From an uncultured Schlesneria sp. (GTDB taxonomy: Bacteria; Planctomycetota; Planctomycetia; Planctomycetales; Planctomycetaceae), in NCBI GenBank assembly GCA_903858935.1, contig CAIOKO010000040.1, positions 62,001 to 126,000 of the forward strand: a stretch of DNA of 64,000 nt, written 5' to 3'. The notes under the pieces are model-generated. The model saw nothing but the letters and a program-made list of their open reading frames with translations. It was not told the DNA's origin and did no database searches. The translations under genes were made by a program, and so were the position numbers. Positions 9,208 to 17,855 of this stretch are shown here, in pieces; the stretch's first letter is position 1; every line of letters starts with the position of its first letter.

Positions 9208-9777
9208 CTATTTCAGCGAACCATCTGATTCCAGCAACATATCCAGATAAGATCTCGGTTCGGCAACGGTCAGATTCAGGAAATGAGCCAGTTCCCAGAC
9301 TGCGGCTTCTGCGGCTTCGCGTCGATCGTTTTCCGCGAGCACTTCAATTTCCAGAAATCGCCCAAGTCTCGGGACGTCGTCGACCGCAAGAACATAGTCA
9401 AACTGATTCTTTGAAAGAGTGTAGGATCGACGTGTTTTCCGAACCTCCCGCACAAACCGAAAACCGAGCAACTGAACCATCAGGAAGATCTGGTGAGCCG
9501 CTTCTTCGCCGTTTGCAAATTCGACTTCAATCTCGCGCCGTGTCTTCGCGACGGTTCCTTGAACGGGTCCCTTATAGGTGACGCAATTGCCTTCGCCGAT
9601 CGATCGAATCCGGAATGCTTCATCTGTCGAACGAAAATCTCGTGAAGGGTGGTTGAAATAGCGATCGACATGGGACACAACGACCACGTCGACAGCTCCG
9701 CTTTTTTGAAGCTCATCTTCAATTGAGCGAGAGGGTTCAATGCGGAATTTCAATTCGACTTCGTAGAGTTTTCCCAT
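9208..9777 (-). CDS. CYTH-domain protein (class IV adenylate cyclase-like)
   Basis: The protein has 189 residues. The N-terminal YEVELKFRI contains the ExExK signature of the CYTH superfamily, which acts on triphosphates inside an eight-stranded tunnel. RIRSIGEGNCVTYKGP, RREIEVEF and RFLEIEVLAE supply further basic and acidic tunnel residues. The profile is closest to class IV adenylate cyclases (CyaB type). A thiamine triphosphatase or inorganic triphosphatase role cannot be excluded from sequence. It is first in a minus-strand pair with yggS and divergent from pgk, the 211-base gap holding both promoters. Confidence 0.85.
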   Translation of the reverse strand: MGKLYEVELKFRIEPSRSIEDELQKSGAVDVVVVSHVDRYFNHPSRDFRSTDEAFRIRSIGEGNCVTYKGPVQGTVAKTRREIEVEFANGEEAAHQIFLMVQLLGFRFVREVRKTRRSYTLSKNQFDYVLAVDDVPRLGRFLEIEVLAENDRREAAEAAVWELAHFLNLTVAEPRSYLDMLLESDGSLK

Positions 9778-9988
9778 GGTTCCTCCCGCGTGATTCTACT
9801 CGATCGGACAGCATGAGAAATAGGCATCCGTAACCGTCCATGACGGTTACTTGAATTCGCGAAAGCTTCCGCGCTTGGATTCGCCGGTCCGGCAATCTAA
9901 TATGAGGTGGCAATTCAGGTTGGGGCACTTCGTCGCGTGGACGAGGTCTCCCTCTGACAGGATTCCCCAGGACAAAGCACTTTCGATC

Positions 9989-11188
9989 ATGGCCAAAAAG
10001 ACCGTTGCTGACGTTGATGTCGCGGGCAAAGCAGTTCTTATGCGATGCGATTTTAACGTTCCATTGGATGACCAACTGCAGATCACGGACGATCGTCGTA
10101 TCACCGAAGCTCTTCCGTCGATCAAATCGGTCCTCGATCGAGGCGGACGCGTCATCCTGATGAGTCACCTCGGTCGACCGGAAGGGAAAGATCCTGCTGA
10201 AGACGCGAAGTTCAGCCTCAAGCCCGTTGCAGCCCGATTGAAGACATTGCTTGGTTGCCCAGTGCACTTTGCTTCCGACACGGTGGGAGACGAAGCCAAA
10301 GCCAAATCAAAGATATTGAAAAACGGCGAAGTGCTTCTGCTGGAGAATGTCCGATTCAACAAGGGTGAGAAAAAAGGTGATCCGGATTACGCTGCCGTAC
10401 TAGCAGCGATGGGCGACATCTACTGCAACGACGCCTTTGGAACCTGTCACCGGACCGAAGGTTCGATGGTCGCTGTGCCCAATGCAATGGTCGGCAAACC
10501 AAAGGTTTGCGGATTTTTGGTCGAAAAAGAGATTGCGTTCTTGTCAGACGCCATTGCCAACCCGGTCCGTCCGTTCGTGGCGATTCTGGGTGGAGCGAAG
10601 GTCTCGGACAAGATCATGGTCATCAAGAACCTGTTATCGATCTGCGATAAAGTTTTAATCGGCGGCGCGATGGCCCACACGTTTACGCTGGCTAAGGGTG
10701 GTTCTGTAGGTCGCAGCCGTGTCGAAAAAGACAAGCTCGATCTCGCCAACGAATTGATTGCTCTGGGTGGTGACAAGCTTGTGCTGCCGCTGGATACTTT
10801 CTGTGGCGATGACTTCAAAGGGACATGCAACAAGCAGGTTGTTCCAGTTGGACAGATCCCAAACGAAGGGGGATGGGAAGGTTTTGATATCGGTCCCGCT
10901 ACGATCGCCAAATATTCCGATATCATCAAGTCGTCGAAAACGGTCATCTGGAACGGTCCAATGGGTGTGTTTGAGATGCCGCCATTCGATACCGGAACGC
11001 GCGCCATCGCAGATGCAATTGTCGCCAGCGGCGCAATGAGTATCATCGGGGGCGGCGACAGTGCTGCCGCAATTCAGGAATTCGGCCTGGCCGACAAAGT
11101 GACGCACGTCAGCACCGGTGGTGGGGCGAGCCTCGAAATGCTGGAAGGCAAGAAATTCGTGGCCGTCGAATTGCTGGATGATAAGTAG
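9989..11188 (+). CDS. pgk: Phosphoglycerate kinase
   Basis: This cytoplasmic glycolytic enzyme transfers the phosphate of 1,3-bisphosphoglycerate to ADP. The N-terminal substrate domain shows [22 protein letters not shown] and [14 protein letters not shown]. The C-terminal nucleotide domain shows [29 protein letters not shown] and [10 protein letters not shown]. The length of 399 residues matches the usual size. ATG 9989 ([11 protein letters not shown]) is chosen over an upstream ATG at 9851, whose extra 46 residues match nothing. A small conserved gene follows after 18 bases and is probably cotranscribed. There is no neighbouring gap gene. Confidence 0.97.
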   Translation: MAKKTVADVDVAGKAVLMRCDFNVPLDDQLQITDDRRITEALPSIKSVLDRGGRVILMSHLGRPEGKDPAEDAKFSLKPVAARLKTLLGCPVHFASDTVGDEAKAKSKILKNGEVLLLENVRFNKGEKKGDPDYAAVLAAMGDIYCNDAFGTCHRTEGSMVAVPNAMVGKPKVCGFLVEKEIAFLSDAIANPVRPFVAILGGAKVSDKIMVIKNLLSICDKVLIGGAMAHTFTLAKGGSVGRSRVEKDKLDLANELIALGGDKLVLPLDTFCGDDFKGTCNKQVVPVGQIPNEGGWEGFDIGPATIAKYSDIIKSSKTVIWNGPMGVFEMPPFDTGTRAIADAIVASGAMSIIGGGDSAAAIQEFGLADKVTHVSTGGGASLEMLEGKKFVAVELLDDK

Positions 11189-11206
11189 ACTATTGAAGGG
11201 GATCGA

Positions 11207-11713
11207 ATGTCATTAAGTCTCGATCTGGCAGCGGCGCTCAATCCGCTGGTCGGGCAGACCTTTGTTCCGCCAAAGACCGTTTCCGTCTCTGACGGAAGCG
11301 GTGTCACTTTGGCGGTCGACTTGATCTCCGTTGAATCGTTAGGCGTTTCGAGCGAGGAACTTCGTCTGGATGTTCCCTCGCTCGGCGCTGCGACGCTCGA
11401 TACGCTCAAGAAGTGGGCAAATGATCTTTGTCGTCGAGTTACCTACTTGCTGGAAAATCTTGGCCCGTTGGAATTCGATGCTCAGGGGCAACAGGTCCTG
11501 ATCCGTTCTACGCCGCCGGACAAGTCGGCTGCGGGAATGACAAAGTACTACGAGGTGATGCTCTCGTCACACGGTTCCGGTCGATTTTCATTGCGCCGGT
11601 TTCGCAATGACAGCACAGGCCCCGGGCGAATCCCGGTCCCATTGCAAGTCACACACGAACAGTTGTCGAAACTGGTCAATGATCTCGTTGCGACGATCCC
11701 CGGTACGCCGTGA
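11207..11713 (+). CDS. Hypothetical protein downstream of pgk
   Basis: A 168-residue soluble protein of unknown function. ATG 11207 is preceded by GAAGGGG, a good ribosome-binding site, and lies only 18 bases after the pgk stop, so translation as part of a pgk operon is likely. The N-terminal part is acidic and Leu/Ser/Val-rich. A central helix (TLDTLKKWANDLCRRVTYLL) and a beta-rich portion with KYYEVMLSSHGSGRFSLRRF follow. No signal peptide, membrane helix or catalytic motif is visible. I do not recognise the family. Confidence 0.75.
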   Translation: MSLSLDLAAALNPLVGQTFVPPKTVSVSDGSGVTLAVDLISVESLGVSSEELRLDVPSLGAATLDTLKKWANDLCRRVTYLLENLGPLEFDAQGQQVLIRSTPPDKSAAGMTKYYEVMLSSHGSGRFSLRRFRNDSTGPGRIPVPLQVTHEQLSKLVNDLVATIPGTP

Positions 11714-11825
11714 TCTTGTTATCGCACTCCTGTCCGACGCATGAGCGAAGGCCGGTTTCAAATAACGTACAGAATAAAAAGATCGCGCGCTGGGCAGAGG
11801 TTCATGTATGGTTTACCTCGAATCC

Positions 11826-12260
11826 CTATGGCTTCTGATTATCATTTGCCGAGCCGTCCGGATCGGGAATTTCATGTCGACCAAAACCGATCGGGTCACA
11901 ATAACAGTCCATCGCCAGCCACCAGGACCGCGCGTAGCGGAACAGGATCAGTGGCATCAACAGACAATAGGCTCCAAGAAAAGGGGCGAGTCGCTGATTC
12001 GATATGTCAGCCCCGTAATGTAACGCCATATAGGCCGTAGTCGTTGTGATGGCCATGAATCCGTAGTTCAAGTAGGTCGAACCGAGGAAGTAGCCCGGCG
12101 CCCTTTCGTACTTGAGTGAACAGTTGGGGCAACGATCGTGCATCGTGATAAAATTTTTGAACAGTGGTCCAACGCCGCAAAGAGGACAACGAAGTCGTAG
12201 CGCACGTGACACAAACGTTCCATAACTGAATTCAGCCAATTCAATTCTCCTGCAAATCAT
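11826..12260 (-). CDS. DUF983 zinc-ribbon membrane protein
   Basis: The protein has about 144 residues. An N-terminal zinc ribbon (LRCPLCGVGPLF and DRCPNCSLKYER) is followed by two or three hydrophobic segments (YLNYGFMAITTTTAYMAL and LGAYCLLMPLILFRYARSWW). This is the layout of DUF983 membrane proteins, whose function is unknown. ATG 12260 (MICRRIELAEF) is preferred to a start at 12359, which would overlap the divergent pseudouridine synthase gene and add an atypical leader. It converges with the small gene after pgk. Location in the cytoplasmic membrane is inferred. Confidence 0.82.
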   Translation of the reverse strand: MICRRIELAEFSYGTFVSRALRLRCPLCGVGPLFKNFITMHDRCPNCSLKYERAPGYFLGSTYLNYGFMAITTTTAYMALHYGADISNQRLAPFLGAYCLLMPLILFRYARSWWLAMDCYCDPIGFGRHEIPDPDGSANDNQKP

Positions 12261-12351
12261 CGACGAAGTACTGTCTACCACGTATTCTAGCTTGATCGAT
12301 GACAAATAGACCGGATGACGGCTCGAGACTTTAAAAAAACAGGCGAACTTT

Positions 12352-13020
12352 GTGACCAAGGAACCCGTTGTTCTCTACGAAGACAACCACTGTCTTGCCA
12401 TGGACAAGCCGGCAGGACTGCTCACGATGGGTGATCACACAGGCGAACCGACTCTTGTCGATGCGGTACGAGAATATCTGCGAGAAAAATATCAAAAACC
12501 GGGTAATGTCTTTGTGGGAGTCGTCCATCGACTCGATCGACCTGTTTCAGGCGTGGTCGTTTTCGCCAGAACAAGCAAAGGAGCCAGCCGGCTGTCGGAA
12601 CAATTCCGTGTTCACAGCGTTGAAAAGGTCTACCTCGCACTTGTCGAAGGGAACGTCTCGGCACCTCATGGCTTATTACGAGATCGTCTGGTGAAAGACC
12701 GCGAGCGGAACATGGTCTCAGTGACTCATCACGAAGAACTGGGTCAGGAATGCATTCTGTCATTTGAACGACTGGAACGATTTGGTCGGTTCAGTTTGCT
12801 GGAAATCCGGCCGCAGACTGGTCGCAGTCATCAAATCCGCGTGCAACTGGCCTCGCAAGGCTGGCCCATCGTCGGTGATCGAAAATATGGCTCGCAAACG
12901 TCCGTAGAAGGTTTTATTGCACTGCATGCCTCATCACTGACCTTCGCCCACCCCACCTCACGGGAACCAATCACGGTCGTCAGCCCACCACCTGCCATAT
13001 GGCGCAAGCGATGGTTTTAG
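12352..13020 (+). CDS. RluA-family RNA pseudouridine synthase
   Basis: The protein isomerises uridine to pseudouridine in rRNA or tRNA. The target cannot be told from sequence. The catalytic motif is VVHRLDRPVSG, with Asp as the nucleophile. LYEDNHCLAMDKPAGLLT opens the domain, and RPQTGRSHQIRVQLA closes the active site. At 222 residues it is a minimal catalytic domain without an S4 domain. The start is GTG at 12352. It is one of three pseudouridine synthase domains in this window. The converging esterase gene ends about 85 bases downstream. Confidence 0.93.
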   Translation: MTKEPVVLYEDNHCLAMDKPAGLLTMGDHTGEPTLVDAVREYLREKYQKPGNVFVGVVHRLDRPVSGVVVFARTSKGASRLSEQFRVHSVEKVYLALVEGNVSAPHGLLRDRLVKDRERNMVSVTHHEELGQECILSFERLERFGRFSLLEIRPQTGRSHQIRVQLASQGWPIVGDRKYGSQTSVEGFIALHASSLTFAHPTSREPITVVSPPPAIWRKRWF

Positions 13021-13103
13021 GATCTGCAATATTCTGATAAGCAACAATCAATGAAGATCTGTGTTCAAACCCTTCTTACCGTTGTCTTTCAAGTCCCGGA
13101 AAG

Positions 13104-13985
13104 TTATTTCACAAGCTTCAGTTCAGAGAGCCAGGCTAGCGACTTTTCCTGCCAGGCATCCCACATCGGCCCTTTATAACCGTTCAATCCGTGACCGCCG
13201 GAGGGAAGCTCCAACAGTTCCCCAACAACATTGTGCTTCTTTAACGCCGCGTAAAACATCTGGCTGTTTTCGATGACGACCGCTTTATCGTCCTTGGCGT
13301 GCGCAAGAAACGTTGGCGGCGTTTTGTCAGTCACCTGCTTCTCGTTCGAGAAAAGTTCGACTAACTTTTCCGATGGGTCTTTGCCCAACAGATTGTTTCT
13401 TGATCCGCTGTGAGTCGTTTCATTCATCGTGATCACTGGATAGACCAGGATCGCAAAGTCAGGACGACAACTGACTCGATCAATTGCGTCAGTGGCATTC
13501 GGGTCACCAATATCGAAGTGTGTTGCAGCCGTCGAAGCCAGATGACCACCGGCTGAAAAGCCCATGATCCCGATCCGTGCGGGATCAATTTCCCAAGCCT
13601 TGGCATTCATGCGAACAGTACGAATCGCACGTTGAGCGTCAAGTAATGGAACGAAAGTTCTGCCTGCCGGTAAACGATATTCGAGGACAATACCCGCGAT
13701 GCCGTGACCGTTCAACCACGTGGCGATTCCATGCCCTTCAGCTCCGGTAACCAGGCCGCCATATCCACCACCGGGACAAATCACGACTGCAGTCCCGTTT
13801 GGTTTCGGTGCACGATGGATTGTCACCCAGGTCTCGGCCGATTCACTGCTGCCGTCACCAAGTGGTGCATTGCCGTCCCAGAGTCCTACACGCTCGCCTG
13901 CATCATCTCCGAACGAATATGCACTACTCAGGCAGACCAGAACTGCCACGAAAGAACTTCGAAGCAGGTAACGTAATGCTCTCAT
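13104..13985 (-). CDS. Secreted alpha/beta-hydrolase (esterase/lipase-like)
   Basis: The protein has 293 residues. Residues 1-26 are a signal peptide ending SAYSFGDD. The hydrolase domain carries the oxyanion motif CPGGGYGGL, the nucleophile elbow GFSAGGH, an Asp in HAKDDKAV and the His in SGGHGLNGY. This resembles planctomycete secreted esterases related to BD-FAE and acetyl-xylan esterase. The substrate is unknown, perhaps acetylated polysaccharide. The start is decided by GGCGAGGAG directly before ATG 13985; the TTG five codons upstream overlaps that site. It follows the ABC permease on the same strand, about 100 bases away. Confidence 0.88.
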   Translation of the reverse strand: MRALRYLLRSSFVAVLVCLSSAYSFGDDAGERVGLWDGNAPLGDGSSESAETWVTIHRAPKPNGTAVVICPGGGYGGLVTGAEGHGIATWLNGHGIAGIVLEYRLPAGRTFVPLLDAQRAIRTVRMNAKAWEIDPARIGIMGFSAGGHLASTAATHFDIGDPNATDAIDRVSCRPDFAILVYPVITMNETTHSGSRNNLLGKDPSEKLVELFSNEKQVTDKTPPTFLAHAKDDKAVVIENSQMFYAALKKHNVVGELLELPSGGHGLNGYKGPMWDAWQEKSLAWLSELKLVK

Positions 13986-14082
13986 GAGACTCCTCGCCAA
14001 GAATAGAAATCAAGATGATTGTAATGACAGAAGATACGCGCTTTCGACGAACAAGGCGAGTCGGGGACAGGCTTCGGCCCGG

Positions 14083-15300
14083 TCAAGTTTTCTGCTGACG
14101 AAATTGGTCGACGGCAACAGCAATGATGATAATGATTCCGAGCAGCATGTCTTGAACCGGATTCGTAACACCCAGGGCAGTACATCCGCTGGTAATCACG
14201 GACATAATCAACGCACCAGTTAACGTCCCCAGCACCGAGGCGCGGCCTCCATTGAGACTACCTCCACCGATGATTACGGACGCAATCACTTTTAATTCGA
14301 GGCCAAGACCTGATGACGGGTTTCCAACCGTCAATCGCGAGAACTGGTACAGGCCGGCGATTCCGGTGAATACTCCCCCCAGCGTATAGATCGCGATCTT
14401 GTTCCAGCGGACATTGATCCCGCATAAGCGAGCGGTTGCTTCATTCGAACCGATCGCAAAGACGTATCGCCCGAAGACAGTGAAATGCAGAACACCCGCA
14501 AGCAACATCGCCAAGCCCAGTGTCAGCCATACGCCAACAGGCATCCCCTGAATGAGGGCCGTCGGCCGGATACTCAGCAGGTCAGCAAACCAGGCGGGGA
14601 CCTGAGTAGCAAGATCGGGCCTGACCGTCGTGTTGTCGGCGACCCACTTGGCCCAACCCAGATAAAGCTGCATCGTACCGAGCGTCACGATGAAGGGAAC
14701 CATCTTGAGATAACTGATCAGCAGACCATTCACCAGACCGCAAAGACAGCCGGTTCCGATGCCGATGATCAAGGCGAATAATGGGGTCCATGGGGTGCAG
14801 CTAACTGACGATGCATTCACGCGATCTCGCAGGCGTGACAGGCTTTCAATCCGTTCTTTCACTGCGGCGACAGTGGTTTCATCTTTGGCTCGTCGAAGAT
14901 CGTCTTCCGCTCCCTTCAGTTTCTGATTGACACCGTTCACATTGTCACCGGCGAACAGCCGCAAGGCGATATCTTCCTTGAGACTCCACGCCAGCATCGT
15001 CGCAGAGAGCGCGATTGCTGTTCCTACTGAGAGATCAATTCCGCCGGAGATGATCACAACCGTCATTCCCAGCGCCGCCACGGCGACAATCGCGGTTTGG
15101 GTCGTGATGTTTCTCAGGTTTTGCTCGGTCGCAAATCGAGCCTCCTTACCATGAGTCCACTGATCCGCGACACAGAACAGCAATGTCACTGTCAACAGGG
15201 CCAGAAACGGTCGTACGACACCGACGATCGAACTCCAAGAAAGCCAACTTGGTCCGTTCGAAACGATCTCGTCGCTCGTTATGTTCGAAGCGTTTTCCAT
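14083..15300 (-). CDS. Sugar-type ABC transporter permease (RbsC family)
   Basis: This is an integral membrane permease of the ribose/galactoside ABC family (BPD_transp_2), about 405 residues from ATG 15300. About ten hydrophobic segments are visible, including [24 protein letters not shown], the hallmark first loop, and [20 protein letters not shown], the EAA-like cytoplasmic loop. An unusual feature is a charged heptad-like segment of roughly 40 residues between early helices ([30 protein letters not shown]) that most RbsC proteins lack. Neither an ATP-binding protein nor a substrate-binding protein is adjacent, so partners must be encoded elsewhere. Confidence 0.9.
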   Translation of the reverse strand: MENASNITSDEIVSNGPSWLSWSSIVGVVRPFLALLTVTLLFCVADQWTHGKEARFATEQNLRNITTQTAIVAVAALGMTVVIISGGIDLSVGTAIALSATMLAWSLKEDIALRLFAGDNVNGVNQKLKGAEDDLRRAKDETTVAAVKERIESLSRLRDRVNASSVSCTPWTPLFALIIGIGTGCLCGLVNGLLISYLKMVPFIVTLGTMQLYLGWAKWVADNTTVRPDLATQVPAWFADLLSIRPTALIQGMPVGVWLTLGLAMLLAGVLHFTVFGRYVFAIGSNEATARLCGINVRWNKIAIYTLGGVFTGIAGLYQFSRLTVGNPSSGLGLELKVIASVIIGGGSLNGGRASVLGTLTGALIMSVITSGCTALGVTNPVQDMLLGIIIIIAVAVDQFRQQKT

Positions 15301-15550
15301 AATATTTGGATGAATGAAGAATATTTCAGGAATGCACTTGGATATCAACTTTGCAGCATTGTCGGACGTGAGTATCAGGACCGCGATGCTCCTGCTGCGC
15401 CGCCATAACGCACCAACGCAGCAGCTCGGCAGAAGCCTCGCCCTCCCGAATGTTCAGCCGCATTTGCCAAGTCTCGTTGTTTCGACACCGATAAGGACCC
15501 TCACGGCACTTTTGCCCGACGGATGAGGTCCTCAGTGTTACTTTAATCCC

Positions 15551-16669
15551 CTAAACCCCGGCTGGCCGTTTGGGATCTTTCTCCAGTGGAAGTGTTACCC
15601 GCTTACCTGTCCATGCCGACTGATAAATCGCCAAAACAATTTCGACAGCCTTTCGGCCCTCGTCACCAGTGATTCTTGGCTTCTTACCAAGTTGAATTGC
15701 CTTAACGAAATCCTTCAGTTGTTCCATATGGCCGACATAACTGATGGCCTTCGGATCACCGGCTCCGCCCGAACCCTCTTCTTCGATGTTCATTAATTTA
15801 TCGACAATGGCCCGGTCTTTGGGTTTGGGCTTTTCGAACTGCCACAGCAGGACTTCGTCCTGTTCGACAACGGCTGACCCGGTAGTTCCGTGAATCTCAG
15901 TCTTCTTCAACAGCCCGGGCCAGATCGCGGTACTGGCGGTAATGGTTCCGACGGCTCCATTTTTGAACTTGATCGCTGCCACACCGATGTCTTCTACTTC
16001 GATTCGTTCGTGAGCAATCGTCGCCGTCACGGCGTTGACTTCGACGACTTCGCCCATCAACCAGTACAACAGGTCAACGTTGTGGATTGCCTGGTTCATG
16101 TAGGCACCGCCGCCATCCAGATTCCAGGTTCCTCGCCAACCTGTTTTCACGGGAGTTTTGGTTCCTTTGGGCTGAGGGCCATCGTAATACTGCTGAGTTC
16201 TCCACCACTTGACGAAGGTGTCTCCGAGTACGAGTTTGCCGAATCGCCCATCCGTAATTGCCTCTTTCAAGGCGATATTGGCCGGACTGAACCGCGACTG
16301 AAAGATTGGGCAAAGCATGACACCATTTTTCCGACAGGCATCAAGAATGGCATCACAACGCTTGAGTGTTATCTCCATCGGCTTTTCGACAACGACGTGT
16401 TTCTTGGCCTGAGCGGCTTTGACAGCCGGCTCCATATGGGCACCGCTCGGCGTACAGATCGTGACAATGCTCAGATTCGGGTCAGCCAGCATTTTGTCGA
16501 GATCGTGGTAAGCAGTGACTCCCGGATTTGCAGCGGCAAAGGCATCGGCCGAAGCGGGAATGTTATCGAAGCAGGCGACTAACTTGGTTCCTTTTATCCG
16601 TTTGATCGCTTCGGCGTGGAAATTGGCGATCATTCCGCAACCAACAATCCCGAATCCGACTTGAGACAT
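15551..16669 (-). CDS. Gfo/Idh/MocA-family oxidoreductase (EKP motif intact)
   Basis: The protein has 372 residues. The Rossmann motif VGFGIVGCGMIANFHA binds NAD(P), and the EKPMEI motif carries the catalytic lysine. The C-terminal alpha/beta domain includes GGGAYMNQAIHNVDLLYWLMG, where the histidine and aspartate are typical. The family oxidises or epimerises sugars and inositols; the substrate is not predictable. The gene lies upstream of the sugar-type permease on the same strand, but 250 bases separate them, so joint function in sugar use is only a suggestion. The start is ATG 16669 and the length is normal. Confidence 0.93.
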   Translation of the reverse strand: MSQVGFGIVGCGMIANFHAEAIKRIKGTKLVACFDNIPASADAFAAANPGVTAYHDLDKMLADPNLSIVTICTPSGAHMEPAVKAAQAKKHVVVEKPMEITLKRCDAILDACRKNGVMLCPIFQSRFSPANIALKEAITDGRFGKLVLGDTFVKWWRTQQYYDGPQPKGTKTPVKTGWRGTWNLDGGGAYMNQAIHNVDLLYWLMGEVVEVNAVTATIAHERIEVEDIGVAAIKFKNGAVGTITASTAIWPGLLKKTEIHGTTGSAVVEQDEVLLWQFEKPKPKDRAIVDKLMNIEEEGSGGAGDPKAISYVGHMEQLKDFVKAIQLGKKPRITGDEGRKAVEIVLAIYQSAWTGKRVTLPLEKDPKRPAGV

Positions 16670-16772
16670 AATTCACCCTAGATAAGTTCAATAACCGACT
16701 TCATTCGCAGAATGGACCATTCTACAGCCCACGGGCTTAGAGTTCGATCCAAGCGGCAAAAATTGGGCTATT

Positions 16773-17249
16773 CTACTGTAAAGGCTTGTTGAAACGGGTC
16801 GATTTCGGGTTTGTTTTAACCTGTATCACGCCGAGCTGAGTCTTGAGAAAACTGAAATATTTTGGATCTTCATCAGCGAATAATTCGTCTCCGCTTATCC
16901 GAAATGCCGCTTCAAGGGCATCGGCAGCTCCATTCAAATCGCCAATCTCGAATCGACTCTGGCCAAGGCGCAGCCAGATGAACGGGTTTCCCTCGCCGTC
17001 GGGATACCCAAGAGCTTCACGAAGCGTGTCGCTCGCAGCGACGTAATCACGACGTTCGAAATAAACGTCGCCAGCAGCCATTAGAATCCACGTCGCGGCT
17101 GGCCACTGATTTTTGGGGTTCGGCAGTAATTCCCATGCGGCCTCATATTGGTCGAGTGCATCGTCCGACTGATCGATCTGCGCGAACTGGTCCCCTTTTT
17201 GACAAAACCTGTCAATCATTACTCGTAAATCGTCAGGAAGCTTAGGCAT
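16773..17249 (-). CDS. Tetratricopeptide-repeat protein
   Basis: A 158-residue soluble protein with about three TPR motifs: residues 18-45 (DQFAQIDQSDDALDQYEAAW), 58-85 (GDVYFERRDYVAASDTLREA) and 92-120 (WLRLGQSRFEIGDLNGAADA). TPRs are protein-interaction scaffolds. No enzymatic domain is present. The gene lies 230 bases downstream of the LigD-like gene on the same strand and about 100 bases upstream of the Gfo/Idh start, so it could be the end of the NRPS-like transcription unit, but the gap makes this uncertain. Confidence 0.8.
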   Translation of the reverse strand: MPKLPDDLRVMIDRFCQKGDQFAQIDQSDDALDQYEAAWELLPNPKNQWPAATWILMAAGDVYFERRDYVAASDTLREALGYPDGEGNPFIWLRLGQSRFEIGDLNGAADALEAAFRISGDELFADEDPKYFSFLKTQLGVIQVKTNPKSTRFNKPLQ

Positions 17250-17482
17250 GATCCACTCGTGAAAGTCGCATCAAATCAAATGCGATTCGATGTCCATTCG
17301 GCATCTTATACGCAAGGCCCCGATACAGTCCCGCTCGAAACTCACACTTTTTTGGCGGCGGCGAAGTTTTTTCGACATACGGATGAGTACTTCTTCTCGC
17401 CGTTATCATCGGATTGTATGACGATGGCAAACATCGTCGCTCTCTAAGTGGCATGACGGCGTCACTGGTTCGACGCGTCAAA

Positions 17483-17839
17483 TCATTCAGGCGAAGGCTT
17501 TCGTGACCCTTTCCAGTGAACGGTGTCGGTCGATTCCATTCGAACAAGCCCATGCCATCGCTTTCCCGAAACGATGACTTCGCAAACCACTGGTTGGTTC
17601 AATCGCCATTGAAACGTTCCGCTGTCCCATTGGGTGACGACACCACGCTGACCACTGATCGGACCTTCATAATCGAGATAGATCAATCGATGATCAGGAA
17701 TTGCCTCGGCAGGAAAGTCATGTACGGATAATCCGGGATCATCAAGGAGACGCCACGAACGACAGTGATCTCCGTCTTCCAATAGAAAATCCCAATGCAA
17801 GTATGGGTGATCATGAACAAGTATGACAAATCGAGGCAT
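17483..17839 (-). CDS. Small LigD-N-terminal (3'-phosphoesterase)-like protein
   Basis: This 118-residue protein corresponds to the 3'-phosphoesterase (PE) domain found at the N-terminus of bacterial DNA ligase D (PF13298). FVILVHDHPYLHWDFLLE supplies H9, H15 and D17, matching two histidines and one aspartate of the PE active site. DHRLIYLDYEG matches the later His/Tyr motif, and GVVTQWDSGTF the final strand. The arginine normally in the DFRLE position is Leu here, so activity is uncertain. It is standalone, with no ligase or polymerase domain nearby. It begins only 16 bases after the polylysine-synthetase-like gene and is probably cotranscribed with it. Confidence 0.8.
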   Translation of the reverse strand: MPRFVILVHDHPYLHWDFLLEDGDHCRSWRLLDDPGLSVHDFPAEAIPDHRLIYLDYEGPISGQRGVVTQWDSGTFQWRLNQPVVCEVIVSGKRWHGLVRMESTDTVHWKGSRKPSPE

Positions 17840-17855
17840 TCGCTTTCACCTGCGA

